The notes under the pieces: generated by a model | Told to the model about the DNA's origin: nothing | The model's database searches: none | What the model saw: only the letters and a program-made list of their open reading frames with translations | Origin: Orychophragmus violaceus | Lineage: Eukaryota; Streptophyta; Magnoliopsida; Brassicales; Brassicaceae | NCBI GenBank assembly: GCA_030180135.1 | Contig: CM058229.1 | Coordinates: 39,459,522-39,523,521, forward strand | DNA length: 64,000 bases | Reading direction: 5' to 3' | Translations under genes and position numbers: made by a program | Shown: positions 12,748 through 24,783 of the stretch, piece by piece | Position numbering within the stretch: position 1 is the first letter of the stretch | How the letters are laid out: every line of letters begins with the position of its first letter

Positions 12748-15700
12748 TGTAACGCCCATGTTCCATTTTAAGGTCAACCATTAACCAAAAATCAAACAAG
12801 AAAATGATCAATGGTATTCTTTACTGAAGTTCAGGGTCGTTACATTTTTACCATGTTTTAAATAATTCAGTCTGGGTATAGCGTATGTTTGAACCTAAAT
12901 TGAGTTATTCAATCGACGTATTTTTTACGTCTTTGCAACCGTATATTAATCATGTAGTTATATTTAGGCCAGACTAGTCTAATATGAGACAACATATATA
13001 CGAATATAAAATACGATTTATTATATTGTTAAAATATCAATTTAAAAACATGCGGAAATACATATATGTCCTGGACGAGTTTAAGTAAAAAGGAATATGA
13101 ACTTAGTTGAAACAAAGTTTTGTTAAAGAGACGTCGACACTATACCGGTTGGCCTAACATCCTGCGGTTACTACAATCTTACTGGTTTCATGCAAAATTG
13201 AAAAGAGACGGATGAGTGATCTATTACCACCCAATGAGCTGAGATTCCCTCTCTAACATGCACAACTTCCGTCAACCCAACCCAAACCCAAGCAAAATAC
13301 AAAGACGGAAAGCTCGTCAAGCATTATAAACATAATAGCTGAAGCGCAGCAAAATGAAATGACAAAATATGCATTTTATGGGTCCTAGCAATATCTTCCT
13401 TCCCTCAAAACACATATCCCATAACCAGAAAGGTCTATAGGTAGTAGTTCCATGACTCTTACTTGTAAAAACAAAGTATTACAAAATAAGACATTGTTCT
13501 CTATCATTCCACCCACGGTAACTTGGGCTACCCTTTTCATGATTGAAAAAGCTTTCAACGTGATCGGCCCAAGGCAATGATTTCGTCTCTCCATGCCCCG
13601 TTACCTCTCGGCGTCACTCGCATAGGTTATCACCCGCCATGAACGACTACGAGGGTAGGTGAACTGACCGTGTTCTCCCCAAGGATCCATTAAATAGCGA
13701 AATCGATATGCCCACTACAAGTCACCATGCTACTAACATGTCATACAATGATACCAATATTAATATCACACTAGATTTTGACCCGCGCTAAAGAAGCGCG
13801 GGTTTATGTTTTCATTCTTAGAATATATACTTTTATCTTAAATTCATATTTTTATAAATTAATTTCGTTACCTATTTCGTCTAATCTATATGAAATGAAA
13901 ATAAGATGATATAGTGCTAAATGTGAGCCGGAATTTAATAAATTTTGTTTTTGTTTTGATATTATTAACTTGTATATTATATATTAGTAGTTGTATTTTA
14001 TTGTTATTTTTAGTATATGATTAGTCATGCTTGAACTTGGTTAATCTATTTTTCAACACGTATTGTAATGATATATAATTTGAAAATTTGATGGAACAAC
14101 CCGTTAAAAACTGCATTCAAACATGAACTATAATTTGACGCATCATATATTTGAATAATATAAATATTAAATAATTTAAATATTTATATTAAATTTAAAA
14201 TATATCAATTGGAATTAGTTACTCGTGCAAATTTTATGTTTCATCAAATATTTTAAAATTTGATGAAACAACCCGTTAAGAAGTACAATCGTAAAAAACG
14301 TTTCTTACAAAATAAATAATTTATACCCGCACGCTAGTACAATATTATATACTACTTTATTATTTTAATAATAATTTATTAATTTTAATGATTATATAAT
14401 TTATAAAATAATTATGTAATAAATTATATAATTATATGTACCAATTGATTTAGTAACTTAATTATGCTTGATTTTATTTCTTTAAGTTAAATTTTAGTTA
14501 AGAATAATTTATAATATTTATTTTAATATTAATTTCGAAATTAATTATTATTTTTATTAAATTTTTGAAAAAGATTTTCGTTAGATATGATTATGATAGA
14601 AAAAAGAAAACAAAAGATATTATAAGATATTATGAATAAATCAAATATAAATTGTTTTACAGTTTTACCCTTAATGAAGGTTACAAATCCTAATAATATC
14701 AAGGGTAAATTCCGGAAACAACATTTATGTACCATGGCAAACCTTCCTGTTTTAATAGATTAGATTTATTTTCTTTGTATATCTCAATTTTTTATCACTT
14801 ATCACCATTCAACCTCAATGGCATAGTCACTTGTTTATTTTATGGCTTTATAATAACTTATAACTAATCATTTCATATTAATCAAAGAGCGTGCGACACA
14901 CAATGACTTAACCCAATATCAAACAAGTAATCAATCATACCAAAAATATAAGAAACCGACACTAGTTATAACCTAATTTGTCATGTCTGAAGTTTATAAC
15001 CTAGTGTTGGGAACCTGCGTAAGAACAATATTAACCAAAAAGTAACCCCAACTCACAGTTTATCTTGTTACAGTTGACCTTTGTGACTCCGTTGACAGAA
15101 CCCTTATCTTTCTTCGAATGTACCTCTAGAACCGAACTCCAACACTTTACTGAACCCTAACTTAACTAATAAACCTTAATATTATTATTATAAAAGAGAA
15201 ATTATATTTAAGATGAACGTTGGAAATCTCTGTTAAAAAGTATTCTAATGCTCTTCTGGTATCTCTCCTCTTTTCTCTCTCATTTTATTCTTTCTCTTCC
15301 CTACTCTTCCGGGTTTCTTTCTCTTTCTCCTTCTCTTCTATACCTATCTCCCTTCTCTCTTTGTTAAAGTTTTGGTTTATGAAGAAGGATGAGGTTTGAA
15401 CCGCTATTTATAGTTCAAGAGACTTAGCTGAAGCCATGTGTCACTCTCCTCCCCAATTCTTCCTCCACAATTTCTTCTTCCATGATGGGGAATTTCAATG
15501 CACAATGACTTCATTCCTTGCTTCATTCACATGGCCATCTCACATGCTTCCCCCTTTCTCATTTGGACACCTCACCTTCCTAGATTCAATGCATCAAGTT
15601 GCTTCTTTTCGGAATTGATCACATGAAGAACCTATTGAGTACGTATGATATTTAGTGAATCTTTTTCTATGCCTTGTAGACACATTAGTCTCTTATAGTA

Positions 15701-16128
15701 CTTAGAGTGCATGCATCTAATCTTTAACCAAACATTTGCTGCCACTTCTACTTCCGTAGGAGGCCACACTAATTTTTATTTCAGAAAAATCAAATATTTG
15801 CCTAATTATCTAATTAAAACTCTTGGTTTCTTTCTAATTTACCATTTAATCATGGAATGGAATTTTAAATCATTTTATGTCCACTATTCCATTACTTTCT
15901 ATAGAATTTCTGTTAAAATGACACCAAATTCCGATCACGATGATTTATTCCCGACTTACTCGATTAGCTTCACATTTTTCTTTTTTGAAAAAAAAAAATA
16001 ATTTTGAAAATGAACTACAAATAGTAATAAATTTCCTAAATAACTTTAGATTTATTCAATATAAATAATTCGACATAAAATACTATTTTAACATAATATT
16101 TTATTTCTCCCGAAAATGGGGTATTACA
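12748..16128 (-). repeat. 5' LTR of the gypsy element (contains a Helitron)
   Basis: It opens TGTAACGCCCATGTTCC and closes GGGGTATTACA on the plus strand. Its length is 3,381 bp against 1,902 bp for the partner. Most of the excess is the 994-bp insertion at 13771-14764. About 480 bp more (between roughly 12850 and 13380) has no counterpart in the left LTR and was either gained here or lost there. Confidence 0.8.
13771..14764 (-). mobile_element. non-autonomous Helitron
   Basis: On the minus strand it starts TCTAATCTATTAAAACAGG and ends CTAG (the CTRR rule). Just inside the 3' end is a hairpin with a perfect 9-bp stem, ACCCGCGCT (13781-13789) and AGCGCGGGT (13795-13803), and a 5-base loop. 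The flanking bases are A before TC and T after CTAG, the A^T insertion site of Helitrons, with no target duplication. The sister LTR near 6350 has the uninterrupted site. The interior is AT-rich with no Rep/helicase coding, so it depends on another element for movement. The small ORF inside (14541-14735) is spurious. Confidence 0.88.
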
Positions 16129-16133
16129 CAATA

Positions 16134-17930
16134 CAACTAAAAGAGGAGAAAACAAAGCTGAAAAGGTCATAAGGCAACCTCTAAGATCATAAGAAAGGCA
16201 TTAACAATCACATACAATTAAGACACCATACCTAAGTTGCAAGACATACCAAGTCAATGTAAGTCTTCTAAATATGTGAATCTAAAAAAACCAGCATATT
16301 ACAAATGTCATACAAGAGGACTTTTCTACAACTTGTTCACCTAGGAAATTGCTAAAGGCTCCATCACCAAAATTGAAATCAGAAATTTCTGAAACATGTG
16401 ACATCCTAGTTTAATATGATTTCTTAATTCCAAGTCTAGACTCATGTACTTGTTTTTGCAAAAGAGTATTGATACGTGAATAAGACAAGAAGAGATACAA
16501 CCAAGCAAATGTTAGTATCTAAAAGAAAATCAGATAATACATCTATCTTTTCCAAAGGAGATTGAGAAATAAGAAGATGAGCAGCTAGAGGCATTGTTGC
16601 CAAATGTAGAGTAAGATGAGAAGTAATAAGTAACTGATCATATTTCGTTCAATCCAGCAGCTCAGCCTCCTACACCATTTGTTGAAAGCCTTGGAGAAAC
16701 TTTAGTAATCTATGGTTTAAAGAAAGTTAGCAAGCATCACATACAAGCAAGCAAAGAGCAGATCATGAACCAACTTGTGGATACTATCACTGTAAGTTTA
16801 AGTATTACACGGTCTATAACAATAGTTTAAAACTCAAATATGATGTACTTTCCCTTGCCCTTGAGAGTTTTTTTCAGGTACAAAACCCACATCTTATCTT
16901 ACCCAAGCATCCAACAAGACAAGAATTCAAAAGAGCTCAAGCCTTAGCTAAATATGAGACGATGTTAAGATATAAGGAACGTTTAGGAATCAGTAGTGAT
17001 GAAAACAAAGGGAGCCTCATAAATAAGCCCCCAAATCAAACATCAAATCACACCACCAAGCTAAATATCAAGAACACCAAGCATGTTCTTCATGTAAGTC
17101 ATCCTTGTACCATTTTATTTTCAAATACTCCAAATGATTTTCTAACGAACATACTAAAAATGAAAAACAAAAAAATGCAAATAAATATTTTCTTTTGGTT
17201 TTCTCTTGATTTTAAGACCCATAAATAAAACTAAGGAAGAACAAAACAGAATGATGCAATAAAATACTTTTGTTTTGGGTTTTATTTATGGAAATAGATG
17301 AACAAGACAATCAAATGGAAATTAAAAGGATAAGACTCTAGATAAATTCACGATATGAATAAGGATATATAACACATGTTGGGGGCCTTTTGGCTATGAC
17401 ACCAGATTATGTAGCCTCAAACCGAGATATTTGAGCTCTTAAAGATGTTTAAGGATGTATTTCCGGAAGATATACCAGCTGGACTCCCACCCATAAAATA
17501 TATTGAGCATCAAATTAATCTCATACATCGTGCACCTTTTCAAAACCATCCTACATATAGAGTCAATCAAGAGGAGGTTAAAGAATTGGGGAAGCAAAGT
17601 TTAGGAGCTAATGTCCAACAAATACATAAGGGAAAGATTTAGTCCATGCGAAGTGTTTGTCTTATTGGTGCAAAAAAATATGGCACTTGGAGAGTGTGTA
17701 ATCAAAATATGAAGGAATAAGCTGAGTAACACCCCATTCCAAGGCTAGATGACATGTTGAATTAGCTGAGTGGAGCCATCATCTTTTCCAAATAGACTTG
17801 GAGAGTGGTCACCAAAAATGAAGGAATGGGATGAATGTAATACTGCTTTCAAAACCAATCAAGGGCTATACGAAATGATGCACCACACATTACCAAACCA
17901 ACATGACAAAGGTAACACTCTAAGCTCCTA
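16134..17930 (+). pseudogene. decayed Ty3/gypsy element with reverse transcriptase start
   Basis: At about 17430-17640 the plus strand reads MFKDVFPEDIPAGLPP, then IEHQINLIHRAPFQNHPTYR, the classic region leading into the gypsy RT. After a stop come SPCEVFVLLVQK and, after an internal deletion, AFKTNQGLYEM (about 17845-17880), which lies in the RT palm. Stops and indels are frequent. 16134-17400 is presumed upstream gag/protease debris but shows no clear motif. The orientation is opposite to the 5827-16128 element, which appears to have inserted into or beside it. Confidence 0.65.
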
Positions 17931-18054
17931 AAATTGAATGAAATCTAACTTGTTTTCTTGTGGTGCATGTTATCTAGTTTTAAGGTTTAAATATTTTCAA
18001 TAAAGAGAGTATGATGAAGAAATAAAGTTATCATCAGCCAAAGAGAAAGAGATC

Positions 18055-18380
18055 ATGATACATGGAAAAGAAAGTATAGATCAAAGAGGAGCTAAAAAGA
18101 TATGTGGTATGATATTAGCTCAAATGGAGATCAAGACCAAGAATTCCATCTCAACAAACACTTGGAGGAAATACTCGACTCATATAGAGCACACTAAAAA
18201 TAATAATCATTCCCCAAAAGAATCCATATGAAGAAGATATTGAAGATACAATCCGGCAGACCTATAATGAATCTGATGGAGAGATACGATCACTCATTGA
18301 AATATTAAGATTCAACCAAAACGAACCAAGCAACAAACCGATTTGTTTTGGAATCTTGATTCATCAGGGAATCAAGAAAA
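18055..18380 (+). repeat. diverged direct repeat, copy 2 (copy 1 at 255-560)
   Basis: It shares the ordered blocks described for copy 1, starting at CATGATACATGG. It contains an extra ~12 bases early on and several indels. It lies between the gypsy RT relic and the copia relic. No function is assigned. Confidence 0.6.
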
Positions 18381-18649
18381 TTTGTATCTTCCCAGTTGGA
18401 GTTCTGGCGAAGGAGTTACTCAACTTCTAAACCGGTTGATTCTTTGTTTGTTTATTTGGAAGCTCACATGTTTAATCACTTGAAAACCAGACTTTGGCGA
18501 CCATGAGATACATTAAACCATTCAGAAGAGACAATAAAAAAAAAATCTAGGAGAGTTATATAGCATCCTCTCGTACACCATAAGGTGTCTACCAACATAG
18601 TTCATGGCCTACAAAGCAGCAGTGAGTGTCTATATGAACACTGAACATA

Positions 18650-20740
18650 AGCTTTGGTGAGATTGTGGCAATGTATCAAGTTCATGAAATGGAACTAAAA
18701 TGTTAAAGAAACCAAAGAGTGTAGCATTTCATGGCTCAAGGAAAAAACAGTCAAGAATTAGAAGATGAAAGATCATGTAAGTATACTGGTGCGAAGATTT
18801 GATAGGGCACTAAGAAAAGTGGAGAAAGGAAAAGGAAGGTTTAGTAAAAATTTCTCAGACGTAGAGAACAGTTCAAAGAAAACGAAGATATAATGCTATG
18901 ATAGCAAAAGCTTTAGTTACTTCAAAACTGAATCTCCAACATCCAAGAAACGAGAAATAATGATTTGGGTGTAAGGGGATTGGACACATAAAACTTGAGT
19001 ATGTTAATGATCAGAAGAATATAAAGGAGAAATCAATGTTGGGAGTCAATGAGGATGATTATACGAAGCAACATCGTGGCAATTCTAGGGATCATTGTGA
19101 TTGATGAAGAAGAATCGGAGACTGCGTCAAAACCATGAGATGACCTTGCATATAGTTACAAAGAGGTAATGGATGCACTGATCAAGATTGGTTGGAAGGA
19201 ATTTAGTTTAGGAGAAATAACGTCTTTAAGCACTAGTTGAATCCCTTCAGACTGAAATGAAATCAGAAAGTAAGTTGAGTCAAGAAAGTGTCTTTCTAAT
19301 GAAAGACACATTGATATTATAAAAGAAATCTGATGTGTTAGAGAAAATTTTGAGAACAGAAAAAGAGTCACCACTCACTTACAATCAGAACACTCATCAT
19401 CATCGGAAGATTCACATGTTCGCAGGAACAAAATATTCAGATAAGATTCTGAGCTATGGAAGGATCGAGAACACAAACATAGGAAGAAGAGATATGGAAG
19501 TTATTGGAAATACCACATTTATCTTAGCACAATTGACGAACCAAGTAAGGCAAACACAACGACTGAATGATATAAGGAAGTTCGGTTGCTACTATTGTGG
19601 AAATCATGGTCACTACAACGCATACTGATACAAATTCATGAAGATAGTGAAGAAACTTTGACAACTATGAAGATTTGACTGAAATATGCACCATAATCAT
19701 ATATGGGTGAAGAAGACAGACTTGTATCAACTATTCACTCAAGGTGTACATGGAGTACTACAACTGTAAATTTGAGGTGTAGTATGGTGTTTGTAGCTGC
19801 TGAATAGAAAAACACTGGTATATGATACTTTGATAGTAGACGTTCATGTCACATGAAAAACACACATTGACAAGCATACTGAGTCCAAAATATCAAAGAA
19901 ATCAAGGCATAAGAAAATTACATTTGAAGATGGGGGACAAAGAGCGAGTTAGGGAAAAGGAAAACATGTGATTCCGATCTACCACAACTAGTAAACATGT
20001 ACTTGATGGAATGTCTCAAGGAAAATCGGATCAGTGTCAATTAGTTATGTAATGAAGGATGATGGTGTACTTTACAAGTGTTTATTGTAAGGGAATAAAC
20101 AAATATTGTGTTATTGTTCTATAAAGAAAGATATTTGGCAACAACTAGTACATGTGAGAAAATAATTTAAAGTACTTTAGTGTAAGAGATAATGTGCACA
20201 TATGACATCAATAACTTGGACACATGAATGAGAAAATCGCATCAATCTCATTAAGAATGAGATAGTACGGGGATTTCATCAATTCAGAGGAAATAAGATG
20301 GTGTGTGGACAGTGTAACAAAGGAAAGTAAGTCAAAAAGTAACACAAAAAGGTACCATATGCACACTAAAAGAAAGTGTTATATCTAGGGAACATAGATT
20401 TGATGGAGCCAATGAAAATAGAAAGCATAGCAGTGAAGAAGTATGGGTTTGTTCTGGTTGAAAACTATTCTAGATTCACATGGGTCATATTTATTCGAGA
20501 AAGGTCGGATACAACTTCAGAATATGGGCACTTCATTTGATTGATGAGAAAAGAGAAATCAAGAAGATCATAAATTATCATAGTGGTGAAATCTAGATTA
20601 AAACTATATGGGTATTTTGTGAGAATTATGGAATCGCGCATTAATTCTCAGCGCCAAAAACACCACAACATAATAGAATAGCTGGAAAATAAACACTTCA
20701 AGAGATGGTTTGATCAATAATGCACGATACTTCTTTATTT
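18650..20740 (+). pseudogene. decayed Ty1/copia element (gag to integrase core)
   Basis: The order of motifs is copia-like. A CCHC zinc knuckle, CYYCGNHGHYNAY, is near 19588-19626. A protease-region phrase similar to YFDSRRSCHM is near 19830-19855. A GAG-pre-integrase phrase VCGQCNKGK is near 20300. The integrase core runs from NIDLMEPMKIESIAVKKYGF (about 20390-20450) through NYSRFTWVIFIRE to FCENYGIAH and APKTPQHNRIAGK (about 20620-20690). Numerous stops are present, and RT and RNase H are missing after 20740. The block order suggests a SIRE/Maximus-type copia, but that is inference. Confidence 0.7.
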
Positions 20741-21823
20741 TTTGAAATGATATACTAGTAAAATTAATATTTAACGAAAGGAATTTAGGTTTTTGAAAGA
20801 ATAACAAATATATAGGGCTAAATAATTATATTGAGATATTTTTGGATCATATATAGATTAAAACAAATGATGTTAAATTGTGTAAGTGAAACTTATAAAT
20901 TTATTTTGAAAAGATTTTCAGGATTACATCAAGTAGCGTTTTCATGTCGTAGCTATGAAGCTGAATTTGTTTAACTGATTGAAGTCTAATATGATCTATA
21001 ACAACTTAAACGGATAGTTGCAAATAAAATTACGTTAATGGGTTTTTTTATTGGGTAAATGATCTATTTTTCCACGAAAAATACCATATAGCACTATATG
21101 CAACTCAAACCTAATAACACACAAATTCATACTTTCAAATCTCAAAACACATCAACCAATTATACTCAATAAATATTTAATCTTAATATTAAACCAAAAT
21201 TAAACTTTATTACAACCACATTCGACCAGACAAAAAAAAACTCAACATGGCCTGAAACTTCTTTTCTTCTTCTTCCTCAACTGATTTTATGACCCTGGTT
21301 TTATTAAAATCTCGATTCTAAATAATATGCCAAACTTTGGTCTTTTACCCAAATTGATTAAATGGATCATTGTTGGGAAATGTAGGTTTGGGATACTTTT
21401 AGGTTGGATAATGTGTTAGCTTTGGTGATAATGATTCGCCACCATGTTTTAGCTTCTTCCCTGGATTCTGACTTTCCATTTTTTTGAAAACTTGAATCAT
21501 TATCCTAGAAGAAAATTAGCTCAATAACCCACAACCACCAAATCCACTCCATAACAACCAAAAAGACTTCAGATTCAGTGGTGGGTTTCCTTCAGAGAAT
21601 CTGCTTCTCCTTTGACACACTTCACACTTGATGCTGCTCCTCTACACTTCACACCTTCTGATGAATTCAGCCATGATTCTGGGTTTTCGTGACAAGCTCA
21701 TGAAAACCAGACTTCAAACTCAATAAATTTCGCTAGATTGAACCAAGGAATGAGTTCACCACCTGATTTCCTCTCTTTTCGGTCAATTCTCGTGATATTA
21801 TCTTCATAAAGAAATAGTTAGAA
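20741..21823. other. AT-rich intergenic DNA
   Basis: No gene is supported. 21050-21190 resembles the reverse complement of 32330-32490 (see findings). 21808-21823 (AAAGAAATAGTTAGAA) is a near match to 32076-32091 and is read as the left target duplication of the poly(A)-tailed insertion. Confidence 0.5.
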
Positions 21824-22234
21824 GTTATCACACAGACTGACAGACACACAAAATTCTAAAAACCTAATTCTCTCTCTCGTAAGACCCAGCCACCTTGAAC
21901 AGCCCATTTTTTAGATCTGAGCTTTTACGGACGGCATGCAGCGGCCTTGTGCTTGATGGCGTCGTCCGTCTTTATTTCCACCCGTTTTCTCTCTTTACGG
22001 AGTAGCTTGGCTTTGTTCTGAGTTGTGTTGTAGTCGATGGCCTGGTGGTCTGCGTGGTTTCGGTCTCTGCATATCCCCGCCTCCGTCTGTCTGGTTTTAG
22101 TCACAGGCGTGGACTTATTGCCGTTCTACTGTTGATGCGGTGGTCTGACTTCGAAGCTGGTCTCTCGGTTGGGGGCTATCCGGTGGATGTGGTCTTTCTG
22201 GTCCGCTGTTCTTCAGCTTGCGGGTTCGAGGTGA

Positions 22235-23409
22235 TGATAGGGCTCAGAGTTTTAATCCTATTCTACTGCAAGTGCATAGTTATGCAATGTAGTACTTAGA
22301 GTATCGAATCCACAAGGACTCACGGCTCACACGATATATTGTATGTTCTCAAGTTAAGCTAAATCAATCAAAAGAAAGCAGTAAACTAAAGCAAGTAAAC
22401 AGGAAAGTGTTTTCAATAAGAGAAAGGCGCTAGACTTAGGAAGTTCTCGGGAATTATGCGATGTCAGATACTTAACTAACCGGATTCAGATTTAACACAT
22501 GTTCAAGAACTAGAAACACAATGCTAAACAAGCCAACTCTCGCTGAGATTGTTTCTATATCTAGCAACTTAGTGATCTAAATCTCTTTGTGATCCTAGAG
22601 TTCTAAACAAGCATTAAGAACAGGTTCTATCAGTTCACAATTCTCCTAACCAAATCTCTTGTTATCTAGTCAAATTGCTCACACTAAGTTTATTCAGATT
22701 ATAACTAACACTCTCGTGCTATTGTCAATTATCTCAGATCTCAACCCTAGGTGATCAGTCCAGAATTCAGTATTAAGCATAACTTAGGTGATGAACAAAC
22801 AGATTGTGAATCCTAATAATCAGTTATCTAAACATGCATAAGACCTTATTGAGAATCCCTAAATCTAACTAGGTTACTACTCATACATATTATCAATCAA
22901 ACAACACATCATGAATAGAAAACTGAAAGACTGAATAGATAAAGTAAAGGGGTTCGAAATCCTTCTCTCAAAGGTTACTAGTAGCAAGAATCAGCCCCTT
23001 AGCAAATCTCTCAATCTCCAAAAGCAAGAACAAAGTAAGAACAAGATATCTTGAATAGTGAGTCAGAAAACCTAATTAAAACTCATAAACTCGTTTTGGG
23101 TCAGATTAAAATTAGGGGAAACTTCGGGGTCTTTGTGCAATTCTTCAAAACTTGTCTCAACTTGGCGTATAACTTCTCTCGCGCTCAGTGTCGACCGACA
23201 CCAAGGTCAGTGTCGGTCGACATCCAGTCGTGGCCGATACACCAACTTCAGCTCGTTGCACAAATCACCATAAATGTCAAATAATCCCGCTCTTTGCTCC
23301 ACACGCAAGCCTACCTGTAGAAGACTCAATAGACTCGAAAAACCAGGTTAAGGACTCAATATACACAACTATATCATGGTTGAAAACCTAGAAAAACCAT
23401 GATATATCA
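22235..23409 (-). repeat. 3' LTR of the Athila-like element
   Basis: It opens TGATAGGGCTCAGAG on the plus strand and closes CATGATATATCA. It matches 30007-31177 almost base for base apart from scattered substitutions and a few small indels. It contains one copy of the TGTCGACCGACAC hairpin at 23189-23222. Confidence 0.92.
23189..23222. repeat. hairpin-forming inverted repeat, best copy of a dispersed family
   Basis: A perfect 13-bp stem, TGTCGACCGACAC (23189-23201) and GTGTCGGTCGACA (23210-23222), encloses an 8-base loop. Related pairs occur at about 24446-24482, 26627-26663, 26741-26778, 28002-28040, 28121-28162, 29826-29862 and 30957-30990, all inside the same element. Function unknown. 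Confidence 0.85.
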
Positions 23410-23425
23410 ACTCCCCCACACTTTG
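23410..23425 (-). other. polypurine tract of the Athila-like element
   Basis: On the minus strand AAAGTGTGGGGGAGT directly precedes the 3' LTR. This is a G-rich tract typical of Athila elements and fixes the minus orientation. Confidence 0.85.
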
Positions 23426-24783
23426 CTCTTGCTTGCCCTCAAGCAAGTGAAAGAACTAAAGCATAAGAAAGAGGTTTGAAAACTCAGAAACTCATTTCGT
23501 CCTAGGAACTTTCGCATTCACATTCACTTAGTAAGCCACTGAAAACTTTCCTGCAGATGTCAAGACCACAATATACTTACCCCACACTTAGCAACTGTCC
23601 CAAGTAAACTCCACAATCAAGTTAGTATATTCAAGTTCACCACACTAACCTCTGTATACAATTAGGTGCGGTCTTACAATGGGAGTATTGATCAGAGAAC
23701 ACATGGACTCAACTCAGTCAGTACTGACCATCAAACTGTCGGTTTCTGGTTCCTTTCTTTTCCCTTTCCCTCTTAGCACTGATTTTTCCCCACTGGGTAT
23801 CATTTTATTTTTTTCTATCAGTGCTCTTCCCTTTCCACTTGGGGTTTAACTTTGGATCTTTCCATGGATACACAGGAGGTAATAGGGGTCTCTACCACTC
23901 CTGTGACAACTTCGAAGCTACTAGCTTATCCTCGGTTTTAATCTCTTTTTTTTTACTTTCAAGGGAGGGGAAAATCAGAAACCATATTCAAACAGGATCA
24001 TAGGCTGTGTCAGCACATCAGAGGAATCCGATCCAGAGATCTCAAGCCCCTAAGTAAGAAAATCAAGTCAAGTTTAGAGGTGAAGTTAGTGATGGATCCT
24101 ATGAATACCTGGTTAGATATGGGTGTCCTTGGTAGGTTGATCCGTTTGGGGTTTTCTAATAGTCATAGAATTACTGCAAGTCTGTCCAATGGTCACTTAG
24201 TTCTGGTTCCATCGAAAAATTTCCTCGAAAAATCATAGTTTCATACACATTTTGACTCAATAAAACAATTTTGAAAGCAACTGAAAAACAAGGGACTGAC
24301 TCTAAGAAAATAAAACACAATGTTAGTAGCCACCTCCCCCACACTTAGACTGCACTATCCCCAGTGCAACCGTAGTATGAGATCGGGAGAAATCAAATTG
24401 GAACCAAAGAGTTTTTGAGCTGAAAATATGAACCTGATCACGGCCGATGTCGACCGACACTAAGCTTAGTGTCGCCCGACATCGAGCTCGTGGTACCATA
24501 CGCAGCATGTTAAATGCGTCCGTGGTTAAGATCATGAGTTAGCACTCAATTCCTCACCTGTTAGCTGCATTAAGTCACTCAAGATCATATCAAAAACAAC
24601 AGTGGAGATGCAAATAACTCAAATAGTCATGGTTCCAAGCAAACAAGACTGAAAAACTGACTCAAAAGAAACATAAAAATGACTCAAGAAAAGGAAAAAG
24701 AAAAACAAACGCAGAATCAGCAGCAAGTGTCTAGAAGACTGGAGAGTCTCCATCGTCCATCTCATCGGAGTCGACAGCCACCT
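23426..24783. other. non-coding region between ORF1-like gene and polypurine tract
   Basis: No coding region is supported. It contains one imperfect copy of the inverted TGTCG-type repeat pair at about 24446-24482 (arms TGTCGACCGACACTAA and TTAGTGTCGCCCGACA, one mismatch). The region corresponds to the 3' untranslated part of the element. Confidence 0.6.

Larger units (their letters stand above)
5827..16128 (-). mobile_element. Ty3/gypsy retrotransposon, complete but decayed, with nested Helitron
   Basis: The 10.3-kb element has two LTRs (5827-7728 and 12748-16128) and runs on the minus strand, so its 5' LTR is the right one. The order from right to left is LTR, PBS, gag, protease, RT, RNase H, integrase, PPT, LTR. 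This is the Ty3/gypsy order (integrase last). The target duplication is CGATA on the left and CAATA on the right, one mismatch apart. The LTRs have diverged clearly and the coding region has many stops and frameshifts, so it is an old insertion. No chromodomain was recognised. The size without the Helitron is about 9.3 kb. Confidence 0.85.

Noticed and set aside
22045..22299. 84-codon plus-strand ORF
   Set aside because: It runs across the Athila-like LTR boundary at 22235, so it cannot be an ancestral gene in this form.
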